Assembly (NCBI GenBank): GCA_965200795.1
Contig: CBDAVB010000022.1
Span: 48,055-112,054 of the forward strand
From: Parashewanella sp965200795
GTDB taxonomy: Bacteria; Pseudomonadota; Gammaproteobacteria; Enterobacterales; Shewanellaceae
Reading direction: 5' to 3'
Length of the DNA: 64,000 bases
A model generated the notes under the pieces. The model had not been told where the DNA came from. It did not search any database and saw only the letters and a list, made by a program, of their open reading frames with translations. The translations under genes were made by a program, and so were the position numbers. Of the stretch, positions 25,393 through 33,955 are shown piece after piece; the first letter of the stretch is position 1, and the number at the start of each line of letters is the position of its first letter.

Positions 25393-26751
25393 GTGTCGTT
25401 AGTGATTGCAAAATTCGGCGGCACGTCCGTTGCCGATTATCCCTCAATGGTAAATTGCGCTCGTATCGTTCTTGCTAATCCGAATACAAAGTTAGTGGTA
25501 GTAAGCGCGTCAAGTGGTGTCACTAACTTACTGGTGGAGCTTACTCAGCCGAGTATTACTGATAAGCGGCGTGCTGAGAAACTGACTCAGATGGCACAAA
25601 TTCAGTATGAGATTATTGATAAACTTCCTCGTTCGGAGTCGCTTTCAGCGCAAATTGACGCTTTGATTTCCTCCGCGGCTCGTTTGAGCGAAAACCTGGT
25701 ACTGAACCGCAGCAAGAAACTGATTGATGAACTGTTATCGGTCGGTGAGCAATGCTCATCGTTATTATTTTATTATGTGTTAAGACAGCAAGGTCACCCG
25801 GCGCAACGTTTTGATATTCGAACCGTCATGCGCACCGACAGTAATTTCGGAAAAGCGGAGCCGCGATTAGAGGAGATCTCAGCAAGAGCTGATGAATACA
25901 TAACGCCGTTATTCGCTGACGGAGTTGTTGTCACTCAGGGCTTTATCGGTGCCAATGATGAAGGAGAAACCACGACTTTGGGACGCGGCGGCAGTGATTA
26001 CTCGGCGGCGTTAATTGCTGAGGCGCTCAATGCGGAAACGGTCGAGATCTGGACCGACGTAGCAGGAATTTACAGCACGGATCCCCGATTCGCTCCCAAC
26101 GCAAAAGCCATTGAAGAGATAAGCTTTAGCGAAGCGGCCGAAATGGCGACATTCGGCGCTAAAGTTTTGCATCCGGCTACGATACTTCCGGCGGTGCGCA
26201 AAAGCATTCAGGTTTTTGTCGGTTCCAGCAAAGCGCCTGAGCAAGGCGGAACATGGATCCGTAACCGAATAGATTCTATTCCGACCTACCGCGCTGTGGC
26301 CGTCCGCCGTGATCAGACCTTGTTGAATCTGCACAGTTTCAATATGCTTCATACTCACGGTTTTTTGGCTGAGGTTTTCGCCATTCTCGCTAAACATAAA
26401 ATCAGTGTTGATTTAATTACCACATCAGAAGTAAACGTTTCGCTGACCTTAGATAAAACAGGTTCGGACTCCGGCGGACAGCATTTATTGAGTCCGGAAT
26501 TACTCGAAGAGTTAGAGCGGCACTGTAATGTCAAAGTCGAAAACAACCTTTGCCTGGTCGCCGTTATCGGCAACAAAATTCCGGTAACGACAGGCATATG
26601 TAATCAGGTTTTTGAAGTGCTCTGTGATTTTAATATAAGAATGAGTTCCTTCGGTGCCAGCGAGCATAATTTGTGCTTTTTGATTTCTGAAAAAGACACC
26701 GCTGACGTTGTAAAAGTGCTGCATCAAAATTTATTTGAAGGAAACAAATAA
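25393..26751 (+). CDS. lysC: lysine-sensitive-type aspartate kinase (LysC, AK III class)
   Basis: A 452-residue monofunctional aspartokinase, first step of the Asp-derived amino acid pathway, phosphorylating aspartate to aspartyl phosphate. KFGGTSVAD (about 7-15) is the kinase signature, RFDIRTVMRTD and TLGRGGSDYSAALIAEAL line the substrate and ATP sites, and two ACT domains follow from about 305. The length is close to E. coli LysC (449). I choose GTG 25393 because GAGGAGG lies seven bases ahead and the family N-terminus starts there; the open frame runs 11 codons further upstream. No homoserine dehydrogenase domain is present. Control by its leader riboswitch is probably lost. Confidence 0.93.
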   Translation: MSLVIAKFGGTSVADYPSMVNCARIVLANPNTKLVVVSASSGVTNLLVELTQPSITDKRRAEKLTQMAQIQYEIIDKLPRSESLSAQIDALISSAARLSENLVLNRSKKLIDELLSVGEQCSSLLFYYVLRQQGHPAQRFDIRTVMRTDSNFGKAEPRLEEISARADEYITPLFADGVVVTQGFIGANDEGETTTLGRGGSDYSAALIAEALNAETVEIWTDVAGIYSTDPRFAPNAKAIEEISFSEAAEMATFGAKVLHPATILPAVRKSIQVFVGSSKAPEQGGTWIRNRIDSIPTYRAVAVRRDQTLLNLHSFNMLHTHGFLAEVFAILAKHKISVDLITTSEVNVSLTLDKTGSDSGGQHLLSPELLEELERHCNVKVENNLCLVAVIGNKIPVTTGICNQVFEVLCDFNIRMSSFGASEHNLCFLISEKDTADVVKVLHQNLFEGNK

Positions 26752-27873
26752 GTGCTGACAGGAAAGAAGCTAAAAAAGTCAGAAATTAACATCGCTGAGC
26801 TGGCCGCGGGGCAGGCACTCACTGTGCCTGTCTATCAGTTGACTCCCGTTGAAATTACCGGGCCGGGTGTCTATATTCAGGCTAATGTTCATGGCGCTGA
26901 GGTTCAGGGAAACGCGGTTATCTTTCAGTTGCTAAAGCAGTTGGAAAAATCGAATCTGAACTCAGTCATTACTCTGGTTCCGCTGGCGAACCCGATGGGA
27001 ATCAACCAGAAAAACGGTGAGTTTACTTTAGGGCGGTTTGACCCGGTCACGGGCGTGAACTGGAATCGTGAGTACTTAGATCATGATTTTGATATTGAGG
27101 TCTGGTATCTGAAGCATCAGCATGAATCCGATGAGGTGTTAATCGCCGGGTTTAGGGATAAACTTATTCAAAACTGCAAGCGTCGCCTTGAAAATCCGTG
27201 GGGGATAAGCACCGGGCAGCGATTAGCGACGCAACTTCAGAAAATGGCTCATGAGGCGGATATCGTTATCGATCTCCATACGGGGCCGAAATCCTGCAAG
27301 CATCTTTACTGTCCTGAATATGCCGTTAATGACGCGAAGTTCTTTTCAGTCCCGTACACCTTAGTTATTCCGAATGACTTTGCCGGCGCGATGGATGAAG
27401 CTATGTTTTGTCCTTGGTGGCGATTAAGTGAAGTGGCCAATAAATGCGGCAGAAAACTCGATGTCGCGATCAAAGCCTTTACCATGGAACTGGCAGACCA
27501 GGAACGCATCGATCTTAATGACGCGAATTTTGACGCAAACGGCATTATGGCTTATTTATCTCATCGAAACGCAGTTAAAGACGAACGAGTTCCTCATTTG
27601 ATGCCGCGCTACGGCTGCATGCTCAAAAATTACAAAAAGTTTCACGCGCCGCGCGGGGGAATGGTTGAGTATCTGGCAGCATTAGGTCAGCCGTTAACAG
27701 CCGGTGAGCCATTAGTAAGTTTATTACGAATGGATAAATACGGCACTAAAGAAGAGTTACAGTATTTGTCATTACCCGTTGCCGGCGTACCGATTTTGCA
27801 TTTCGCGTCAGCGGCCGTTCATCAGGGAACGGAACTTTATAAGGTGATGACAGAAGTGTTTGAATTAACTTAG
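26752..27873 (+). CDS. succinylglutamate desuccinylase/aspartoacylase family metalloprotein (M14-like)
   Basis: A 373-residue zinc hydrolase-fold protein starting at GTG immediately after the lysC stop (no gap), so it is co-transcribed with lysC. The zinc ligands are visible as NVHGAE (H47, E50) and DLHTG (H176), and the likely catalytic glutamate in FTMELA (E246). The family includes N-deacylases and carboxypeptidase relatives; substrate is unknown. The tight link to lysC hints at a role in acyl-amino-acid or lysine-related metabolism, which is inference. A repeat D copy begins two bases after its stop. Confidence 0.85.
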   Translation: MLTGKKLKKSEINIAELAAGQALTVPVYQLTPVEITGPGVYIQANVHGAEVQGNAVIFQLLKQLEKSNLNSVITLVPLANPMGINQKNGEFTLGRFDPVTGVNWNREYLDHDFDIEVWYLKHQHESDEVLIAGFRDKLIQNCKRRLENPWGISTGQRLATQLQKMAHEADIVIDLHTGPKSCKHLYCPEYAVNDAKFFSVPYTLVIPNDFAGAMDEAMFCPWWRLSEVANKCGRKLDVAIKAFTMELADQERIDLNDANFDANGIMAYLSHRNAVKDERVPHLMPRYGCMLKNYKKFHAPRGGMVEYLAALGQPLTAGEPLVSLLRMDKYGTKEELQYLSLPVAGVPILHFASAAVHQGTELYKVMTEVFELT

Positions 27874-27874
27874 T

Positions 27875-28046
27875 AACTGTCCCGATATAACTTCCCTGTT
27901 TTGCTGTCGTTTATTTTCGGCTTAAACAAGACGGAGAAAGCGGGGTCGTCTGTCGTTACTTCGTTTAGAATGACTGAACTTCATTATTCGTGACTTGATA
28001 CCGGCAATGTAAAGTAACAAACCGGGAAGTTATTTCGATACCGTTT
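27875..28046. repeat. repeat family D, complete copy
   Basis: A 172-bp unit with inverted ends: AACTGTCCCGATATAACTTC at the left and GGGAAGTTATTTCGATACCG at the right. Shorter or partial relatives are at 13085-13155, 16436-16475 and 56342-56403. It fills the gap between two convergent genes. Confidence 0.75.
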
Positions 28047-28067
28047 CCTGACGGATTTCTCTGTTTT

Positions 28068-30179
28068 TCACTGTTGAGAGACAGCCGTTTTTATCGCTTC
28101 CTTATAAAGCTTTTTCATTTTGTCGACTAAATGATTTTTGCTTGCTATTGACGCGGGGCTGATCCCTACCGCGTTTGACTTTTTATAGAATTCCATTTTG
28201 GGATCATGGGATAAAATGATAAAGGACATGTTATTGACTGTTTGTTCCTCTGTTTTCAGTTCTGTTCGCGCTGTCTCGGCCTCCGCTTCTCTATCTTTTA
28301 TCTTCATAATTTTGCGGCAATTGTCCTCATCTCGTGACATTTGGGTTAATTTCAATATGATTCGATGAATCGGGCCGGCCTGAAACCTGTCCAATTTAAA
28401 TATGTTCTCCCGAAGCAAGTGCTTACATAAAAAACGAACTGTTCTCAGACAGTTACGGTCAAATGCCGTTATCACCGGACAAACATCCGTAGCTCCGACT
28501 CTGTTTAAGTCAATCACGCTGAAATCATGATTTGTATTCATCAGGAAGTAATCCTCAGGTTTATCTTCCTCACAGGCTTTCTCTAAAAGGTAACTGAACC
28601 CTGATGTCAATGCCGAAGGGGTATAAGGGAGTTTAAGATTAAGGCAATTAATGAGGCGCTGTACTATATTCACACTTTCATGTTCAATCGCCATGTCCAT
28701 TAAATCTTTTTCGTTAAGCTTACGGTGATCTTTAACACATTTAATTTGAAGCAGCGCTAATAAAACCGGACAATTGTCCGCTGAACACAGTTTTTTTATA
28801 AAAAGCTTCAGATTGGCTTCTATTGTTTTCTTGTGATTTGTCAGTAAAATTAGAACCTCTTCGCAGTCTGAGCGGTAATAATGTACAGATGCGATAATAT
28901 TCACAAGTTTTTGAACTTTGGCATCATTTAATGTAATTGCGTTTGTCCCGGATTTAATAAATATGATTACTTCAGCGACGCTGACGACTTCCCCGAGCAC
29001 AAAAGAATCTAAGATGATACCCTCTACCTGAATCGAGTTTAACCCTGCGTTTAAAGCCTTATCTTTCGTAATCCCGTGCTGATTTTTTTTTGCCGCTGAG
29101 GCCTTCACGCTCATTTGCCTTGCCGCCGGCGGAATGACTTTTCCTTGTTCAGCGATTGACACGTTTTTAAGAGTATTAACCGGCTGACTCACCGGCCTTT
29201 TTTCAAATTTACGCTCTGTCATCGCATAAGCTCGAAGGCGATGAGGTGCCACGGCCGCGTCAAAAGTTATTTCAGGGTCGTCAATATACATGGTTTGTTT
29301 TCGCCTCTGAGAACGATCATAAGCCGCGTTAAGGCCGGCGGCTGAAAGGCCTGAATTGTCTGATGTCAAATTCGCGCCGGCGTGAACACCCTGACGGTAT
29401 GAGTCAGACTGAGTGCGCCGCGCGTCTGCCGGGATAATTGTATTAACGTATTCGGTTCTGGGATTGGTATTAGTATCATCACCATGTGAATGAGAACCCG
29501 GTCTCCGCTGTTCCGGCTCCGGGTATTTTTCTGAACTGACATGTCCTGTTCGCGCGTCAGGACTGTTTGTTATTGAGAGCTGACTTGAATTTAAGTTACT
29601 GTCTTTTTGAGGCCTGTAACCATATAAATGGTCATAATTAAACAATGGTTTTGAAGCTTCATAGATATTTTCCCGCCGAGAATCCCCTGTTTCCGGTTTT
29701 CTGAAAACCCGGGCATAGTTGTTATTGTTTAAGGTAAGGGGGGCAATTTTTTCCCGGTAGTTTCGGGTGCAACGCGCGTAAAGGTCAGCTTGTTCAGTGA
29801 CCGGATGATTAATATACGCCGCGGATGTATTAGTTTCGCGGGGCGTGTCATAAGGATGAGAAGACGGATCAGGTGAATCGGGCGCACTATCATTTGAAGA
29901 ATGTTTCCTGCCAAGGCGGACTACGGCGTAAGGTTCTGTAAGCGTTTTTTGATTAAAAACGGGTTTAGCCGCTATTTCAGGGGCTGTTTCAGCGGATGAC
30001 CGGCGCATAAATTTTTCTATATCGGCGCTCGGTTTAACCGGAGCGGCAGCAGTCCCCATCAGCCTGATTTTATGAGTTAATTCATTTAATAAGTTATTAT
30101 TTTTTTGAGTCCGCGCACTGCCGGGAGGCGTATGTCCGGAGTAACCCGCCGCGGCAGTGATATTGATTTCGTTGTTCAT
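28068..30179 (-). CDS. orphan protein with disordered N-terminus and helical, ankyrin-like C-terminus
   Basis: A 703-residue protein that I do not recognise. About residues 1-390 are rich in Ser, Asn, Pro and Arg and look disordered. About residues 395-640 form helical pairs of the solenoid type (VLILLTNHKKTIEANLKLFI; PVLLALLQIKCVKDHRKLNE; MAIEHESVNIVQRLINCLNL), reminiscent of degenerate ankyrin repeats without the full consensus. There is no signal peptide or transmembrane helix. Its ATG has TGAGGT eight bases upstream. Four 15-bp repeats lie directly in front of that, outside the frame. Long disordered N-termini with solenoid C-termini are common in secreted effectors, but no secretion signal can be proven. 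Confidence 0.65.
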   Translation of the reverse strand: MNNEINITAAAGYSGHTPPGSARTQKNNNLLNELTHKIRLMGTAAAPVKPSADIEKFMRRSSAETAPEIAAKPVFNQKTLTEPYAVVRLGRKHSSNDSAPDSPDPSSHPYDTPRETNTSAAYINHPVTEQADLYARCTRNYREKIAPLTLNNNNYARVFRKPETGDSRRENIYEASKPLFNYDHLYGYRPQKDSNLNSSQLSITNSPDARTGHVSSEKYPEPEQRRPGSHSHGDDTNTNPRTEYVNTIIPADARRTQSDSYRQGVHAGANLTSDNSGLSAAGLNAAYDRSQRRKQTMYIDDPEITFDAAVAPHRLRAYAMTERKFEKRPVSQPVNTLKNVSIAEQGKVIPPAARQMSVKASAAKKNQHGITKDKALNAGLNSIQVEGIILDSFVLGEVVSVAEVIIFIKSGTNAITLNDAKVQKLVNIIASVHYYRSDCEEVLILLTNHKKTIEANLKLFIKKLCSADNCPVLLALLQIKCVKDHRKLNEKDLMDMAIEHESVNIVQRLINCLNLKLPYTPSALTSGFSYLLEKACEEDKPEDYFLMNTNHDFSVIDLNRVGATDVCPVITAFDRNCLRTVRFLCKHLLRENIFKLDRFQAGPIHRIILKLTQMSRDEDNCRKIMKIKDREAEAETARTELKTEEQTVNNMSFIILSHDPKMEFYKKSNAVGISPASIASKNHLVDKMKKLYKEAIKTAVSQQ

Positions 30180-30197
30180 AGCGATACCTCAATTTTG

Positions 30198-30257
30198 CCA
30201 TTAACTTCTTTGCCATTAACTTCTTTGCCATTAACTTCTTTGCTATTAACTTCTCAG
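30198..30257 (-). repeat. four 15-bp tandem repeats in the leader of the orphan gene
   Basis: GCCATTAACTTCTTT is repeated three times exactly and a fourth time with changes. On the gene's strand the unit reads AAAGAAGTTAATGGC. The array ends about 18 bases upstream of the start codon, and a stop codon separates it from the reading frame. It therefore sits in the 5' untranslated region, where changes in copy number could alter expression. Confidence 0.85.
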
Positions 30258-30460
30258 GGGGGCTTTCGGCTCAGAAAATATCAGCTTAAATTTCAACACT
30301 ACATCTGTCATTTCTGTGATGAAGCCCGGCCGCTGACAAACTCCCTGAGGGCAAGGGACTGAAGCCCTAACGTGCTTTTGCTCAGCCTTTGCCGGAGTGG
30401 CAGTGAGACTTAACGATACCCTGCCGCATGCCAGCGGTCATTCATTTTTTGATATTTATA

Positions 30461-30491
30461 AAAAAGCCGCAATAAATGAGGCTATTTTTGA
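30461..30491. terminator. possible weak terminator between element C and the orphan gene leader
   Basis: AAAAAAGCCGCAATAAATGAGGCTATTTTTG has a short GCC/GGC stem flanked by A and T runs on both sides. The stem is only four to five pairs, so this is a weak candidate. The rest of the 496-base gap at 30180-30675 holds the 15-bp array, this hairpin and element C. Confidence 0.35.
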
Positions 30492-30505
30492 GGAAAGATA
30501 TAAGT

Positions 30506-30661
30506 AGCTGACCATAAGTTTTCTGACATTTTTTGATGCTCATCTTTACCGCGCTACGGCGTTGCGACTTCGGTTACATAGCTACGGCTATGCTCACTGC
30601 GCCGCGCCTTGTATCGCTGCAAATCTGAGCACCAAAATTGCGAAGAAACTTATCGTCAGCT
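30506..30661. repeat. long imperfect palindrome (element C) behind the TonB receptor gene
   Basis: The 156-base stretch begins AGCTGACCATAAGTTTTCTG and ends CGAAGAAACTTATCGTCAGC, an imperfect inverted repeat. A second palindrome lies in the middle around TACATAGCTACGGCTATG, and GCGCTACGGCGTTG answers CACTGCGCCGCGCC. It sits 15 bases after the receptor stop and could form a long hairpin in its 3' end. Its outer end (CTTAT / ATAAG) recalls family B, but the body differs. No second copy was seen here. Confidence 0.6.
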
Positions 30662-30675
30662 GCTTAAACTGATTT

Positions 30676-33291
30676 TCAGAAACGATAAGCCGCTTTCACA
30701 TACCAGTAGCCGCCGTTAAATCCAAACGGAGAAGTTTCATAATATTTCCCTCCCCAGTTGTTGTTCGGCGTGCCAATGCGATCAGCAAAATCCAATTTCT
30801 CGGCTTCCTGATCAAACATGTTTTGGGCTCCGACAGCGATATTGATTGAATCACTCACGTCGTAACTGACTTCCATATCCAGCGTCACTGCCGCCGAGGC
30901 TGTTTTAGCCGTGTCCTCAAAATCTACGTGAACACCTTGGTATTCACCGAAGTAATTGAGACGAGTAAATAGGTTCCAGTCTTCCCATGTCTGGCTCCAG
31001 GTGAAGGTGGCACGATGATCAGGCAAATCATTTTCTAAGCGGGAAACCTTAAATTCACCGGTAATATCAGAGTACTTGTCAACCGTGGTTTGGTTCCAGT
31101 TGTAAGAAAGCCCGAAGTTAGCGTCACCGCCCAGCATCGCCGTTTGATAATTCGCGACAAGATCGATACCCTGAGTCGTGGTATCAAAGTCATTGGTAAA
31201 GAAACTGATTTCTGATAAGCCGTCAACATTAGGGACACCGGCCGCCCGGAGCGTTGCTCTGTTTTGCTCTGTAAGTACGTGACCATCAGAAGAGCTGATA
31301 CGATCTTCCACCTTGATGTTGTAATAATCCAGCGTTAAGAAAAAGTCACCGTAGTTATAGACGCTGCCAAAGGTATAGCTGAATGACTCTTCCGGAGATA
31401 AGGCTTGAGCGTCAAGCTCCCGCGCGATCGGGTTTGTCGGCGGTAACAGGGCGATATCAATTAAGTTACCGTCCGCCAGTTCAGTACGAACCGTGGTGAC
31501 GTTTGACTGACCAACCGTTGGCGCGCGAAAACCGGTATTAACCGAGCCCCTCAGAGCAAAATCATCCGTTAAGCTGTAGTGAGCGGCGACTTTGAAGTTG
31601 GTAGTGGAACCAAATGACTCATAATCCTCAAAACGAATGGCGGCGTCGACCAGCAAGTCTTCAGTAAACGGCATACTAAATTGAGTGTAAAACGCACTGT
31701 TACGGCTGGTGTGCTCACCGGCGGCTGAAGGCTGATAGCCCGGGAAACCATTTGAGCCGATACCGAAACCCTGTGCTGTCAGCGGCCCGACCTGGAATGA
31801 CGGTTCATCACCGGCGATAAGCTCGTATGTTTCTTTATGCCATTCGTACCCGAATGCGATACCGACTTCATCGGCAAGCCCCCAATCGGCGTATTTAACA
31901 AAATCGGCATTGAAGGTCCATTCGGAGTTGATAGCGCTGCCCGGCGAAAAGTCTCTCGGCGTGTCAGAGCCTAAAGAGGCGTTGACGGTATTATAAATAA
32001 AGTACTTTGAATCATTTTGACCGAATGAACCGCTAAAGTCATAGGTGATGCCTTTTAGCCGTTCAATCTGAAACTCACCTTTGGTTCCGGCGGTAACGGA
32101 ACTGTCTACGATATTGCCGCCGAAGTTAGGCGTAAAACCGCCCGGCGCAATCTCATTAAACGCGAAACAATTAGGATTATTCTGCACGTACTCAATATAG
32201 TCAGCTTGCCGGGTGACGTTATCTGACGTGATCGGAATAACGGGACATGAAACGCCGTCACCGATACCTAATCCGTCATTGATCTGGCCGACAGGGCCGG
32301 GGGTTAAATCACCGACAAGTAATGTCTCACCACCGTCATTTGAGTAAACGCCGCCTCGGGTATGCGGGTTACGGTAATAGAAACCGCCTTTCACGTCCCG
32401 CTCGGAATAGTTTACGAAAAGATAGGCTTGTGAGTGTTCATCTAACTCGAGTCCGACATTAACAAAAAACGTGCGGTCGTCTTTAAGCTCTGGCGAGCCC
32501 CAGATTTGAGCCGGGTTTTCCACGGGTAAGCCCGCGTCGGCAAGAGCCGCCGCGTCAGGCCGCTGAACACTGCGGCTGGTCGCGTCAGCATCTTTAACCT
32601 GAAAACTGAAGTTCACAAAGCCGTTTTCAGTCAGAGGCATACCGATATTACCGGCCACCTGGGTGCTGGTACCGTCACCTTCGTAATACTCACCGTGTTT
32701 AACCTCAACGGTTCCGCCGTCACTGTTGTCTTTGAGCTGGAAGTTAACCACACCCGCGATAGCGTCAGAGCCGTATTGAGCGGCCGCGCCGTCACGCAGC
32801 ACTTCCACTTGTTTCAGGGCGATACTCGGGATGACGGAAATGTCGGGTCCTTGTGCGCCGTCGTTAATACCGCCGCCTAAAAACGCGATAACGGAAGAGC
32901 GATGACGACGTTTGCCGTTCAGCAGAATCAAGGTGCTGTCCGCCGAAAGACCGCGTAAGTTCATCGGGCGCACCAAAGAGGCCGCGTCACTGATCGGGTT
33001 CGCGTGTACGTTGAGTGACGGCACTGTACCTTTGAGTATTTCAAGCATATCAGTGTTACCCGCGCGCTCCATTTCCTCCGCGCCGATGATGTCTACGGGA
33101 ACGGGCGAGTCTCCCAGAGAGCGGGGGGCGGCACGCGTTCCCACTACGGCGATCTTTTCGATGCGGGAGTCATTCTCAGCTTCTGACTGGTCTTCGGCTG
33201 AGGCTGTGCCTGTGACAGCGGCTCCTCCGAGCGCCACCGCGACGGCCAGGCCAATTGAGCTTAAACTGAAAGCATGGGTTTTTCTTGTCAT
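30676..33291 (-). CDS. TonB-dependent outer-membrane receptor
   Basis: An 871-residue receptor with an N-terminal signal peptide (cut after TGTASA near residue 32). A plug domain (about 45-170) contains LRGLSADSTLILLNGKRRHR and VEVLRDGAAAQYGSDAIAGV, and a 22-strand-type barrel ends in the typical aromatic terminus YWYVKAAYRF. It uses TonB-ExbBD energy to import a ligand across the outer membrane. The substrate cannot be told; no Fur box was found upstream, so iron regulation is not supported, and the large size fits receptors for carbohydrates, peptides or siderophores. It is monocistronic. Confidence 0.92.
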   Translation of the reverse strand: MTRKTHAFSLSSIGLAVAVALGGAAVTGTASAEDQSEAENDSRIEKIAVVGTRAAPRSLGDSPVPVDIIGAEEMERAGNTDMLEILKGTVPSLNVHANPISDAASLVRPMNLRGLSADSTLILLNGKRRHRSSVIAFLGGGINDGAQGPDISVIPSIALKQVEVLRDGAAAQYGSDAIAGVVNFQLKDNSDGGTVEVKHGEYYEGDGTSTQVAGNIGMPLTENGFVNFSFQVKDADATSRSVQRPDAAALADAGLPVENPAQIWGSPELKDDRTFFVNVGLELDEHSQAYLFVNYSERDVKGGFYYRNPHTRGGVYSNDGGETLLVGDLTPGPVGQINDGLGIGDGVSCPVIPITSDNVTRQADYIEYVQNNPNCFAFNEIAPGGFTPNFGGNIVDSSVTAGTKGEFQIERLKGITYDFSGSFGQNDSKYFIYNTVNASLGSDTPRDFSPGSAINSEWTFNADFVKYADWGLADEVGIAFGYEWHKETYELIAGDEPSFQVGPLTAQGFGIGSNGFPGYQPSAAGEHTSRNSAFYTQFSMPFTEDLLVDAAIRFEDYESFGSTTNFKVAAHYSLTDDFALRGSVNTGFRAPTVGQSNVTTVRTELADGNLIDIALLPPTNPIARELDAQALSPEESFSYTFGSVYNYGDFFLTLDYYNIKVEDRISSSDGHVLTEQNRATLRAAGVPNVDGLSEISFFTNDFDTTTQGIDLVANYQTAMLGGDANFGLSYNWNQTTVDKYSDITGEFKVSRLENDLPDHRATFTWSQTWEDWNLFTRLNYFGEYQGVHVDFEDTAKTASAAVTLDMEVSYDVSDSINIAVGAQNMFDQEAEKLDFADRIGTPNNNWGGKYYETSPFGFNGGYWYVKAAYRF

Positions 33292-33955
33292 TACTATTGC
33301 CCTTCATTGATTTTTTATTCATTTAAAGCAACTAATGAGCGATCTCAGCCTATTGGTTTTATAGGATCACGCTCAACAACTAGCGCTGTGTAAAGCATGA
33401 TTAATCACACCTGCAATTATTTAAAACATTTTATTAACATTTTGCAAGCAAGAATGCCGGCAAAAAATGAAGTTTTATTACATTAAACTGAATTTATTTT
33501 CAAAGATTGACGGTTAATTTGGTTCAATAATCCTTATTTCTTAATGATATATATAATTTTAAACTGCTATTTGGGGAAGAGGCTTCGATGGCTAGTATTG
33601 ACATTTAAGATTCGCTTTACCAGCCGGGCTGTGTGCAAGAAATAATCAACACTTATCTTAGTTATGCCTTTTGATCTCTATGAGTTTAATTCTCCGCTAT
33701 CAGGGCGGGCTGACAATCGGGCATATATGTCATTGCAGCGCGGTGTCGAGTGACTTTCTCATAACAAGAAAAAGGCGCCGGACTCCGGTTTTCGCGGGAG
33801 TGACGATAATGTAAAACATACCCGCTGCCAGCGGCGGGCCGGTTTATTTAAGGTTAGTGTCTGTAATTGAAAACCGCTTATCTGAAATAAAAATTTGTTT
33901 CAGAATACCGTGTTATAAAAGGCCGGCAGTAACAATAACCCGCTAGGAAAATCCT
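33292..33955. other. 664-base intergenic region
   Basis: This gap separates the divergent TonB receptor and MORN protein genes and contains no convincing reading frame. The half near the receptor is AT-rich and should hold its promoter. Around 33775-33810 there is a GC-rich imperfect palindrome (GGCGCCGGACTCCGGTTTTC GCGGGAG) of the REP-like kind common in intergenic DNA. AGGAAAATCCT directly before 33956 gives the MORN gene a ribosome site. Confidence 0.5.

Noticed and set aside
30506..30661. Integron attC site
   Set aside because: No integrase, no cassette array and no convincing R'/R'' core sites at the ends; it is better described as a palindromic repeat.
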